Shown here: positions 1-5,605 of the stretch, in pieces | How the letters are laid out: every line of letters begins with the position of its first letter | Position numbering within the stretch: position 1 is the first letter of the stretch | Source: Flavobacteriia bacterium | GTDB taxonomy: Bacteria > Bacteroidota > Bacteroidia > Flavobacteriales > Flavobacteriaceae | Direction of reading: 5' to 3' | Length of the DNA stretch: 11,009 nucleotides | Assembly: GCA_018500075.1 (NCBI GenBank) | Contig: JAHBAN010000168.1 | Span: forward strand, 1 to 11,009 | Position numbers and translations under genes: made by a program | The notes under the pieces: generated by a model | Databases searched by the model: none | The model's input: only the letters and a program-made list of their open reading frames with translations | What the model was told of the DNA's origin: nothing

Positions 1-18
1 GCGGGCGGGGGCTGTCAT
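1..18 (-). CDS. Possible start of a divergent gene, cut by the window edge
   Basis: On the minus strand an ATG at 18-16 opens a frame reading MTAPAR before the left edge. No ribosome binding site precedes it, but a plausible promoter (26-53) ends 7 nt upstream of the ATG, the geometry of a leaderless mRNA. Six codons are too few to identify a product. It could equally be chance. Confidence 0.2.
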
Positions 19-25
19 GGTGCAA

Positions 26-53
26 GCGATAGCGCAGAGGCGCGCAGGGGCAA
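26..53 (-). promoter_or_regulatory. Candidate promoter for a divergent leaderless gene
   Basis: Read on the minus strand: a -35-like TTGCCC (53-48), a 16-nt spacer, and a -10-like TATCGC (31-26), then 7 nt to the ATG at 18. The match to the sigma-70 consensus is only moderate. The spacing to the ATG is what makes it attractive, because the start site would fall at or beside the initiation codon. Confidence 0.28.
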
Positions 54-88
54 GCGCTTTCTGCTTCCCTTGCGGCAGGGGCGCTGGT

Positions 89-193
89 AAAGGAGCGGTA
101 TGTGCAAGGCTGTGATCTCTTTCTTCTCACGACGCCGACGAGCGTAAGCTCGGCGATTGCACGGCTATGGGCGCGGCCATACGGCGCTCCTTT
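89..193 (+). promoter_or_regulatory. argDF leader: long-range helix overlapping the leader-peptide start and the terminator
   Basis: Bases 89-102 (AAAGGAGCGGTATG) can pair with 178-193. AAAGGAGCG (89-97) is perfectly complementary to CGCTCCTTT (185-193), and GTATG (98-102) to CATAC (178-182), leaving only GG (183-184) bulged: 14 base pairs. The 5' arm contains the ribosome binding site and ATG of the leader peptide. The 3' arm is also the descending arm and T-tract of the hairpin at 169-194, so helix and terminator exclude each other. The enclosed loop carries a second hairpin over the Arg codons: CGCCGA (133-138) with TCGGCG (150-155), continued by GC/GC closing a GTAA (GNRA) loop that contains the stop codon. 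The attenuation logic is inferred; the pairings are read directly. Confidence 0.5.
100..147 (+). CDS. Putative arginine leader peptide (15 aa) upstream of argDF
   Basis: A short ORF reads MCKAVISFFSRRRRA and ends in TAA. A near-ideal ribosome binding site, AAAGGAG at 89-95, lies 4 nt before the ATG. Codons 11-14 (130-141) are CGA CGC CGA CGA, four arginines in a row and three of them CGA, a codon seldom used in the neighbouring genes, which prefer CGC and CGG. A short, well-initiated peptide rich in the end-product amino acid, placed before the biosynthetic operon and followed by alternative hairpins, is the classical layout of ribosome-mediated attenuation (as in trp, his and leu leaders). 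I infer that ribosome stalling at these codons reports arginyl-tRNA shortage to argDF. ArgR repression and riboswitches are the better-known arginine controls, so this assignment is tentative. No homologue is known to me. Confidence 0.5.
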   Translation: MCKAVISFFSRRRRA

Positions 194-194
194 T
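169..194 (+). terminator. Terminator-like hairpin in the argDF leader
   Basis: GGGCGC (169-174) pairs with GCGCTC (184-189) through five Watson-Crick pairs and one G-T wobble, with a 9-nt loop. C and TTTT (190-194) and then CTGT follow, a short T-tract. The stem is short but GC-rich. An alternative hairpin, TATGG (166-170) with CCATA (177-181), uses overlapping bases and cannot coexist with it. The position, between the Arg-rich ORF and argD, suits conditional rather than end-of-gene termination. Confidence 0.4.
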
Positions 195-215
195 CTGTCC
201 CCCCATGTTGACTAT

Positions 216-247
216 GCCCGCCTGCTTCGGCACTTATCGGGCTTCTT
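216..247 (+). promoter_or_regulatory. Nested UUCG hairpin in the argD 5' leader
   Basis: GCCCG (216-220) pairs perfectly with CGGGC (238-242). Inside it, TGC (223-225) pairs with GCA (230-232) around a TTCG tetraloop closed by C-G, a very stable RNA motif. TTCTT follows the outer stem, so a weak second terminator is possible, but the internal loops (CC opposite CTTAT) weaken the case. It may instead stabilise the mRNA or shape access to the argD start. Confidence 0.35.
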
Positions 248-259
248 ATAAGGATAAGA
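244..259 (+). promoter_or_regulatory. Hairpin displaying the argD ribosome binding site
   Basis: TCTTAT (244-249) pairs perfectly with ATAAGA (254-259), leaving a 4-nt loop AAGG (250-253). The argD ribosome binding site AAGGA (250-254, 8 nt before the ATG at 263) is therefore held in the loop. The stem is A/T-rich and probably opens easily. It decides in favour of the ATG at 263 as start. Confidence 0.4.
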
Positions 260-262
260 CCT

Positions 263-1447
263 ATGATCCCTTCTCTTCTGCCAACCTATAACCGCGCGCC
301 TTTGAGCTTCGTTCAGGGCGAGGGCAGCTGGCTGACGGAGGCGGACGGGCGACGCTTTTTGGACCTTGGAGCAGGGATTGCTGTGAATGCGCTGGGCCAT
401 GCGCATCCCGAGCTGATCGCGGCGCTGAGTGCGCAGGCGGGCAAGATCTGGCATCTGTCCAATCTCTACCAGATCCCGCAGCAGCAGGCTTTGGCCGACA
501 AGCTGGTCGAGGAGACTTTTGCGCAGACTGTCTTTTTCACCAATTCGGGAACAGAGGCCTGTGAACTCGCTGTCAAAATGGCGCGCAAGCACTGGCACGA
601 CAAAGGCCAGCCCGAGCGGGTCGAGATTATCACCTTTGAGGGCTCTTTTCATGGCCGCTCGGCGGCGGGCATTGCGGCGGCGGGCAGTGAAAAGATGACC
701 AAGGGCTTCGGGCCGATCCTGGGCGGGTTTACCCATCTGCCCTGGGGCGACCACGAGGCTTTGCGCGCGGCTGTGAGCGAGACCACTGCCGCGATCCTGA
801 TCGAGCCGGTGCAGGGGGAGGGCGGTATTCGGCCGCTGCCGGACCAGTGCCTCAAGGGGCTGCGCGCGCTGTGTGACGAGACGGGCGCGCTGCTGATCCT
901 GGATGAGGTGCAATGTGGTGTCGGGCGCACCGGCAAGCTTTTTGCCCATGAGTGGGCCGGTATCACGCCTGATATCATGATGGTGGCCAAGGGCATTGGC
1001 GGGGGCTTTCCGCTCGGGGCGGTGCTGGCGACAGAGGCGGCGGCGAGCGGTATGGTCGCGGGCACGCATGGCAGCACCTACGGCGGCAACCCTCTCGCCT
1101 GTGCCGTGGGCCTCAAGGTGATGGAGATTGTTTCGCAGCCTGCCTTTCTGGCCGAGGTCAACGCCCGCGCGGGCGGCTTGCGCCAGAAGCTTGAGGGGCT
1201 TGTCGCGGCGCATCCTGATGTCTTTGAGGAGGTGCGCGGCACGGGGCTGATGCTGGGGCTGAAGTGTAAGGTTGCGCCGGCCGATCTGGTGGCGGCGGGG
1301 TATGAGGCCGGTGTGCTCTCTGTGCCTGCGGCGGATAATGTGGTGCGGCTTTTGCCCGCGCTGAACATCACGGAGTGTGATATTTCCGAGGCGGTGGCGC
1401 GTCTTGATAAAGCCGCGAGCGCGGTGAGTGAAGGACTGAAGGCATGA
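263..1447 (+). CDS. argD: Acetylornithine aminotransferase (class III PLP aminotransferase)
   Basis: The 394-residue product has the usual length for ArgD, which converts N-acetylglutamate semialdehyde plus glutamate to N-acetylornithine plus 2-oxoglutarate in cytosolic arginine synthesis. Many ArgD proteins also serve as succinyldiaminopimelate aminotransferase in lysine synthesis. Visible class III motifs: phosphate-binding NSGTEA (94-99), FEGSFHGR (125-132), EPVQGEGG (181-188), LDEVQ with cofactor Asp214, VAKGIGGGFPLG with Schiff-base Lys243, and the HGSTYGGNPLA loop (269-279). The start is supported by AAGGA 8 nt upstream. The stop overlaps the argF start by 4 nt (ATGA), so the two are co-transcribed and translationally coupled. 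The leader at 89-259 suggests arginine-dependent control. Other class III enzymes, such as ornithine or 4-aminobutyrate aminotransferases, are less likely given argF next door. Confidence 0.95.
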   Translation: MIPSLLPTYNRAPLSFVQGEGSWLTEADGRRFLDLGAGIAVNALGHAHPELIAALSAQAGKIWHLSNLYQIPQQQALADKLVEETFAQTVFFTNSGTEACELAVKMARKHWHDKGQPERVEIITFEGSFHGRSAAGIAAAGSEKMTKGFGPILGGFTHLPWGDHEALRAAVSETTAAILIEPVQGEGGIRPLPDQCLKGLRALCDETGALLILDEVQCGVGRTGKLFAHEWAGITPDIMMVAKGIGGGFPLGAVLATEAAASGMVAGTHGSTYGGNPLACAVGLKVMEIVSQPAFLAEVNARAGGLRQKLEGLVAAHPDVFEEVRGTGLMLGLKCKVAPADLVAAGYEAGVLSVPAADNVVRLLPALNITECDISEAVARLDKAASAVSEGLKA

Positions 1448-2370
1448 CCCATTTTCTAGATATTCATAAAACCAGCAAAGACGATTTGCGCGGCATTATT
1501 GATCAGGCGGCGGCTATGAAGGCGGCGCGCGCAGGGCGGCCCCGAGGGGCGCTTGATGACGAGCGCCCGCTGGAGGGGCAGATGGTTGCGCTGATTTTTG
1601 AAAAGCCCTCCACGCGCACGCGGGTGAGCTTTGATGTGGGGGTGCGCCAGATGGGCGGGCAGACCATGCTTTTGACCGGCAGCGAGATGCAGCTCGGGCA
1701 TGGCGAAACGATTGCCGATACGGCGCGTGTGATGAGCCGCTATGTCGATCTGATCATGATCCGCACCTTTGATGAATCGGTGCTTTTGGAAATGGCCGAG
1801 CACGCGACTGTGCCTGTGATCAACGGGCTGACCGACCGCACCCATCCCTGCCAGATTATGGCGGATGTATTGACCTATGAGGAGCACCGCGGCTCGATCC
1901 GGGGCAAGAAAGTGGTCTGGTGTGGCGATGGCAACAATGTCTGCGCCTCGTTTTTGCACGCGGCGGCGCAGTTCGGCTTTGATATGGTTTTTGCCGGGCC
2001 AAGCCAGCTTGACCCCGAAGACGAGTTTATCGGGCTGGCGCGCAAGGCGGGGGTGAGTGTGAGCATCGAGCGGGACGCAAAGACCGCTGTGCAGGGCGCG
2101 GACCTTGTTGTGACCGACACATGGGTGAGTATGCATGACGGGCAGAGCACCAAGGAGCGGCGCCACAATATGCTGCGGCCCTATCAGGTGAATGAGGAGC
2201 TGATGCGCCATGCCAAGCCGGATGCGCTCTTTATGCATTGCTTGCCGGCGCATCGCGAGGACGAGGCGACCAGCGCTGTTATGGACGGGCCGAACTCTGT
2301 GATTTTTGATGAGGCGGAGAACCGGCTTCATGCGCAAAAGGCGATTGTGCGCTGGTGCCTCGGGAAATAG
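1444..2370 (+). CDS. argF: Ornithine carbamoyltransferase
   Basis: The 308-residue product matches the family length. It makes citrulline from ornithine and carbamoyl phosphate in the cytosol, normally as a trimer. Visible motifs: carbamoyl-phosphate loop STRTR (56-60) in FEKPSTRTR; HPCQ (134-137); the ornithine-side DTWVSM (225-230); and HCLPAHR (265-271) with the catalytic Cys266. The loop after DTWVSM reads HDGQ; many homologues have SMG at this point. The ATG lies inside the argD stop (ATGA overlap), with its own ribosome binding site AAGGA at 1431-1435 in the end of argD. This pairing of consecutive arginine steps confirms the anabolic rather than catabolic enzyme. No T-tract terminator follows directly, but inverted repeats do. 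Confidence 0.96.
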   Translation: MTHFLDIHKTSKDDLRGIIDQAAAMKAARAGRPRGALDDERPLEGQMVALIFEKPSTRTRVSFDVGVRQMGGQTMLLTGSEMQLGHGETIADTARVMSRYVDLIMIRTFDESVLLEMAEHATVPVINGLTDRTHPCQIMADVLTYEEHRGSIRGKKVVWCGDGNNVCASFLHAAAQFGFDMVFAGPSQLDPEDEFIGLARKAGVSVSIERDAKTAVQGADLVVTDTWVSMHDGQSTKERRHNMLRPYQVNEELMRHAKPDALFMHCLPAHREDEATSAVMDGPNSVIFDEAENRLHAQKAIVRWCLGK

Positions 2371-2373
2371 GCA

Positions 2374-2414
2374 CGGCGCGCCTGCCGGTCTGATCCTGCG
2401 TCTGTTGCGCGCCG
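2374..2414. other. Inverted repeat just after argF
   Basis: CGGCGCGC (2374-2381) and GCGCGCCG (2407-2414) are perfect 8-bp inverted repeats separated by 25 nt, beginning 4 nt after the argF stop. The transcript could form a GC-rich stem at the end of the argDF mRNA. No T-tract follows, so Rho-independent termination is doubtful. 3'-end protection is possible. Confidence 0.3.
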
Positions 2415-2432
2415 ACGGAGCGTGGAGCCGCG

Positions 2433-2501
2433 AGACCGCAGCCAAGCTGGGGGACCAGTCCCCCAGACCGCAGTAGAGCTGGGGGACCAGTCCCCCAGAC
2501 C
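2433..2501. repeat. Tandem 32-bp repeat of GGGGGAC/GTCCCCC hairpins
   Basis: A 32-bp unit occurs just over twice. Bases 2433-2469 and 2465-2501 match at 34 of 37 positions, with differences only at 2442-2444 against 2474-2476. Each unit has 9-bp arms CTGGGGGAC and GTCCCCCAG around a 2-nt CA centre (2447-2466 and 2479-2498). After the second unit comes a C-run, then GATATTTCGGGAAAGAGGAAG (2508-2528). I remember similar strings downstream of many genes in Rhodobacteraceae, so this is probably a family-wide intergenic element that has been duplicated here. It may end or protect the argDF transcript. Confidence 0.65.
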
Positions 2502-2550
2502 CCCTGGGATATTTCGGGAAAGAGGAAGGGCAAGAGGCTTTGATGCTCTG

Positions 2551-2574
2551 TGCTTGTGCTCGTGCTTGCGCTCG
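2551..2574. repeat. Two tandem 12-mers
   Basis: TGCTTGTGCTCG (2551-2562) is followed directly by TGCTTGCGCTCG (2563-2574), one mismatch. It lies just ahead of the gnd start and overlaps the candidate -35. It is probably a small replication-slippage duplication; no binding-site family is recognised. Confidence 0.55.
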
Positions 2575-2593
2575 GGGGGCTGTGCCATAGGAT
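2566..2593 (+). promoter_or_regulatory. Weak candidate promoter for gnd
   Basis: TTGCGC (2566-2571) and TAGGAT (2588-2593) are 16 nt apart and end 24 nt before the gnd ATG. Consensus agreement is modest (3 of 6 and 4 of 6). It is offered because gnd is separated from argF by 247 nt with intervening hairpins, so its own promoter is expected. Confidence 0.25.
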
Positions 2594-2617
2594 AGAGGTG
2601 CAAACAGGAGAGTGAGC

Positions 2618-4012
2618 ATGGCGCGCGCGGATATCGGTGTGTATGGGCTGGGTGTGATGGGGCGCGCTTTGGCGCTCAATCTTGCCGAGCAGGGATTTGA
2701 CGTTGCGGTGACCAACCGCGAGCACAGCTGGATCGCTGATGTTGTGACAGAGGCGGGGCCTTTGGCGGGCCGGCTCCATCCGCAGATCGGGCTGGCGGAT
2801 TTTGTGGCGGGGCTGAAAACGCCGCGGGTGGTTTTGTTTATGATCCCCTCGGGCGCGCCGATGGAGAGCATGATCGAGGCGATCACGCCGCTGCTCGAGG
2901 CGGGCGATACGATCATCGACGGGGGCAACGCGAATTTCCATGATACGCGGCGGCGCGCGGCGGCTCTGGCGCTGCAGGATTTGCAGTATGTCGGGATGGG
3001 GGTTTCGGGCGGTGAGGCCGGGGCGCGGCACGGGCCGTCTCTGATGGTGGGGGGCACGGCGCGGGCCTGGCGCCGGCTTGAGCCGATGTTGACGGCGATT
3101 GCGGCGAAATATCAGGGGGTGCCCTGTGTGGCGCATCTTGGCCCCGATGGGGCCGGGCATTTTGTGAAGACCGTGCACAACGGGGTTGAATATGCCGATA
3201 TGCAGATGATCGCGGAGGCTTATGGGGTGATGCGGTTCGGGCTGGGCATGAGTGCCGCTGAGATCGCCGGGCAGTTCGAGGCTTGGGACAAGGGACCGCT
3301 GCGCTCGTATTTGACAGAAATCACCGGGGCGCTTTTGCGCTATGAGGCGGCGGGGGAGCCGTTTGTTGACCTCATCCGCGATGTGGCGGGGCAGAAGGGC
3401 ACCGGGCGCTGGACCGTGATTGAGGCGCTGCATCTGGGGCAGAGCGCAAGTCTGATCGAGGCGGCGGTCGGCGCGAGGAGCTGGTCTTCGCAGGCCCAGT
3501 TGCGGGCGCGGCTGGCTCGGCGCTACGGGGCTGCGCGCGGGGCTGTGTCTGTCTCTTTGGAGCAGATCGGTGATGCGCTGATGGCGGGGCGCCTATTGGC
3601 TTATGTGCAGGGGTTTCACCTCTTGGGGCAGGCGGCGCAGGACTACGGCTGGCCGCTTGATTTTGCCCGGATTGCACAGATCTGGCGGGCGGGGTGTATT
3701 ATCCGCGCGGCTGTCTTGGACGAGATTGCCACGGCGTTTGAGCAGAGCCGCGGAGACGGGCAGCTTCTGGACGCGCCGGCGATTGTGGCGCAGCTTCGGG
3801 CGGCACTGCCCGGTTTGCGGGCGGTTGCGGGGGCGGCGCTGGGCGCGGGGCATCCTGCGCCGGCCCTTGTCAGCGCGGTGAGCTTTTTTGACACTCTGCG
3901 GATCGAGCGCGGGACGGCCAATATCCTTCAGGCGCAGCGCGACTTTTTTGGCCGCCACGGCTTTGAGCGGCTGGACCAAACGGGCCAGCACCATGGACCA
4001 TGGTGGGACTGA
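2618..4012 (+). CDS. gnd: 6-phosphogluconate dehydrogenase, decarboxylating (NADP type)
   Basis: The 464-residue product has the length of the long, dimeric Gnd family. It oxidatively decarboxylates 6-phosphogluconate to ribulose 5-phosphate and CO2, making NADPH in the oxidative pentose phosphate pathway. Visible features: Rossmann motif GLGVMG (10-15) with NREHS (33-37), where the Asn-Arg favours NADP; the DGGN segment (101-104); substrate motif GVSGGEAGARHGPS (128-141); and HFVKTVHNGVEYAD (181-194) with catalytic Lys184 and Glu191. The all-helical C-terminal domain ends in the expected ANILQAQRDFFG region and a GPWWD tail. An in-frame GTG lies at 2612, but AGGAG (2606-2610) is only 1 nt from it and 7 nt from the ATG at 2618, so the ATG is chosen. 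No zwf or pgl lies nearby. It converges on pit with a 14-nt gap. Confidence 0.94.
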   Translation: MARADIGVYGLGVMGRALALNLAEQGFDVAVTNREHSWIADVVTEAGPLAGRLHPQIGLADFVAGLKTPRVVLFMIPSGAPMESMIEAITPLLEAGDTIIDGGNANFHDTRRRAAALALQDLQYVGMGVSGGEAGARHGPSLMVGGTARAWRRLEPMLTAIAAKYQGVPCVAHLGPDGAGHFVKTVHNGVEYADMQMIAEAYGVMRFGLGMSAAEIAGQFEAWDKGPLRSYLTEITGALLRYEAAGEPFVDLIRDVAGQKGTGRWTVIEALHLGQSASLIEAAVGARSWSSQAQLRARLARRYGAARGAVSVSLEQIGDALMAGRLLAYVQGFHLLGQAAQDYGWPLDFARIAQIWRAGCIIRAAVLDEIATAFEQSRGDGQLLDAPAIVAQLRAALPGLRAVAGAALGAGHPAPALVSAVSFFDTLRIERGTANILQAQRDFFGRHGFERLDQTGQHHGPWWD

Positions 4013-4026
4013 GCCGAGCGCTTTGG

Positions 4027-5514
4027 CTAGTGAACCACGGCTGAGAGGATATAGAAGATCAGCCCCGACATGACTGCGGCGGCGGGCACGGTTATGACCC
4101 AGGCGGCGATGATTGTCATGAAGTGGGAGCGGCGCACGAGCTTGCGGCGGCGGCGCTCTTCGGGGGCAATGCGAAGCCCCTCCGGCGCGGCGGCGGAACT
4201 GGCACGCATCCGTTTTGCCGCGTCCCATTCGCGGAAGAAGCCGACGCCAAAGACCGCGCCTACGGCGATATGTGTCGAGGAAACGGGCAGCCCGAGCCAG
4301 CTTGCGATGATCACTGTGATGGCGGCGGAGAGCGAGACGCAATAGGCGCGCATCGGGTTGAGCTTGGTGATCTGGGAGCCGACCATGCGGATCAGCTTGG
4401 GGCCGAAGAGGAAGAGGCCGAAGCTGATCCCGAAGGCTCCGATCACCATGACCCACATCGGAATGGCGACCTTGGCCGAAAAGCTGCCGTATTCGGCGGC
4501 GTGCACAATGGCGGCGAGCGGGCCGACGGCATTGGCCACATCATTGGCCCCATGGGCGAAGCTGAGCAGGGCGGCCGAAATAACCAGCGGGATGCCGAAG
4601 AGCACCTTGAGCGATTTGTTGCGGTTTTCCAGCCCCTCGGCCTGACGGCGGATCAGCGGGATTGTCACGAGCCAGGCGGCCACGCCCAGCACGAGGCCGA
4701 TGGCGAGAGCGGTTGGAAGGTCGATTTTCATGATCCGCTTGAGGCCCTTGAGGGCCAGATAGGCGGCGAAGGCGCCTGCCATGATTCCGACGAGGATGGG
4801 GACCCATTTTTTGGCGGCGGCGATTTTATCGTCTTGGTAGATCACGCGGGATTTGATCAGCGCGAGGAAGGCGGCGGCAATGGCGCCGCCCAGCACAGGA
4901 GAGATCACCCAGCTTGCGGCAATCGCGCTCATGGTGGGCCAGTTGACCGCGGCGAGGCCCGCGGCGGCTATGCCTGCGCCCATGACGCCGCCCACAACAG
5001 AGTGGGTTGTGGAGACCGGCGCGCCGACCCATGTGGCAAGGTTGACCCAGAGCGCCGCCGAGATCAGCGCGGCCATCATCGCCCAGATAAAGACATCGGC
5101 GGAGGCCATTGTGGAGGGGGCAATGATGCCTTTGGAGATGGTCGAGACCACATCACCACCGGCCAAGAGCGCACCGGCGCTTTCAAACACAACGGCAATC
5201 GCTATGGCGCCGCTCAGGGTCAGCGCATTGGCGCCCACGGCCGGCCCCATATTGTTGGCGACATCATTGGCGCCGATGTTGAGCGCCATATAGGCGCCAA
5301 AGACGGCGGCGAGGATCACGACGTAGTTTTGCGGTTCAAAGCCGAAGAAAATCGCGGCGGAGAGACCTGCGAGCACCATGAAGGCGAGCGCGATACCCGG
5401 ACCCATCATGGGGCGGGCGACATATTGCGTAGCGTTTTCCAGATAGGAGAGACGGTGCAGGTCGCGGTCGAGTGTTTCGAGGTGATCGGCGTCGTGCTTG
5501 TTGAAATCTGTCAT
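4027..5514 (-). CDS. pit: PiT-family inorganic phosphate transporter
   Basis: This 495-residue inner-membrane protein belongs to the PiT family, which imports (metal-)phosphate with a cation gradient at low affinity. The family's internal duplication is clear: GANDVAN at 81-87 and again at 322-328, and the matching PVSTTHS (166-172) and PVSSTHI (410-416). Many hydrophobic segments separate these, with a charged cytoplasmic loop around 221-236 and another at 286-302. About 35 polar N-terminal residues (His/Asp/Glu-rich) precede the first membrane segment, and a basic stretch (452-463, EERRRRKLVRR) precedes the last. AAGGGGGG (5526-5519) 4 nt upstream supports the start. The upstream gap of 83 nt carries Pho-box-like repeats. 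No DUF47 partner gene, common beside pit, is present. Sulfate permease activity, known for some relatives, is an alternative. Confidence 0.9.
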   Translation of the reverse strand: MTDFNKHDADHLETLDRDLHRLSYLENATQYVARPMMGPGIALAFMVLAGLSAAIFFGFEPQNYVVILAAVFGAYMALNIGANDVANNMGPAVGANALTLSGAIAIAVVFESAGALLAGGDVVSTISKGIIAPSTMASADVFIWAMMAALISAALWVNLATWVGAPVSTTHSVVGGVMGAGIAAAGLAAVNWPTMSAIAASWVISPVLGGAIAAAFLALIKSRVIYQDDKIAAAKKWVPILVGIMAGAFAAYLALKGLKRIMKIDLPTALAIGLVLGVAAWLVTIPLIRRQAEGLENRNKSLKVLFGIPLVISAALLSFAHGANDVANAVGPLAAIVHAAEYGSFSAKVAIPMWVMVIGAFGISFGLFLFGPKLIRMVGSQITKLNPMRAYCVSLSAAITVIIASWLGLPVSSTHIAVGAVFGVGFFREWDAAKRMRASSAAAPEGLRIAPEERRRRKLVRRSHFMTIIAAWVITVPAAAVMSGLIFYILSAVVH

Positions 5515-5572
5515 TTTGCCCCCCTTGGCTTGGCTGCTCGGTTAGAGAAACTCGGGGCACAATTCAATCAAA

Positions 5573-5605
5573 TTGTCATAAATTTGATACAAATCTGTTA
5601 CAAAT
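5573..5605. promoter_or_regulatory. Three tandem 11-bp Pho-box-like repeats before pit
   Basis: On the plus strand three abutting 11-mers read TTGTCATAAAT (5573-5583), TTGATACAAAT (5584-5594) and CTGTTACAAAT (5595-5605). The E. coli-type PhoB half-site is CTGTCAT plus about 4 A/T bases repeated every 11 bp, and these fit in period, A/T tail and most core bases. In consensus orientation they point away from pit. The third repeat overlaps the last codons and stop of the Nudix gene. PhoB repression of pit in phosphate starvation is known from Sinorhizobium meliloti, and a reversed or promoter-blocking box would suit that. Confidence 0.55.

Noticed and set aside
17..115. Plus-strand ORF from the ATG at 17 (32 codons)
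   Set aside because: No ribosome binding site and no recognisable composition; it overlaps the better-supported leader ORF in another frame.
127..180. 17-codon minus-strand ORF (MAAPIAVQSPSLRSSAS) with AAAAGGAG upstream
   Set aside because: Its ribosome binding site and ATG are the mirror image produced by the 89-102/178-193 inverted repeat. The plus-strand ORF makes better sense because of its Arg run and its position before argDF. It was not fully excluded.
2612..2617. GTG start for gnd, two codons earlier
   Set aside because: AGGAG at 2606-2610 is only 1 nt from the GTG but 7 nt from the ATG at 2618.
1456..3057. Long open frames antisense to argF/gnd (533 and 384 codons on the minus strand)
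   Set aside because: High-GC genes leave long stop-free frames on the opposite strand. The translations are Arg/Pro/His-rich with no recognisable domain, and the sense genes are unmistakable.
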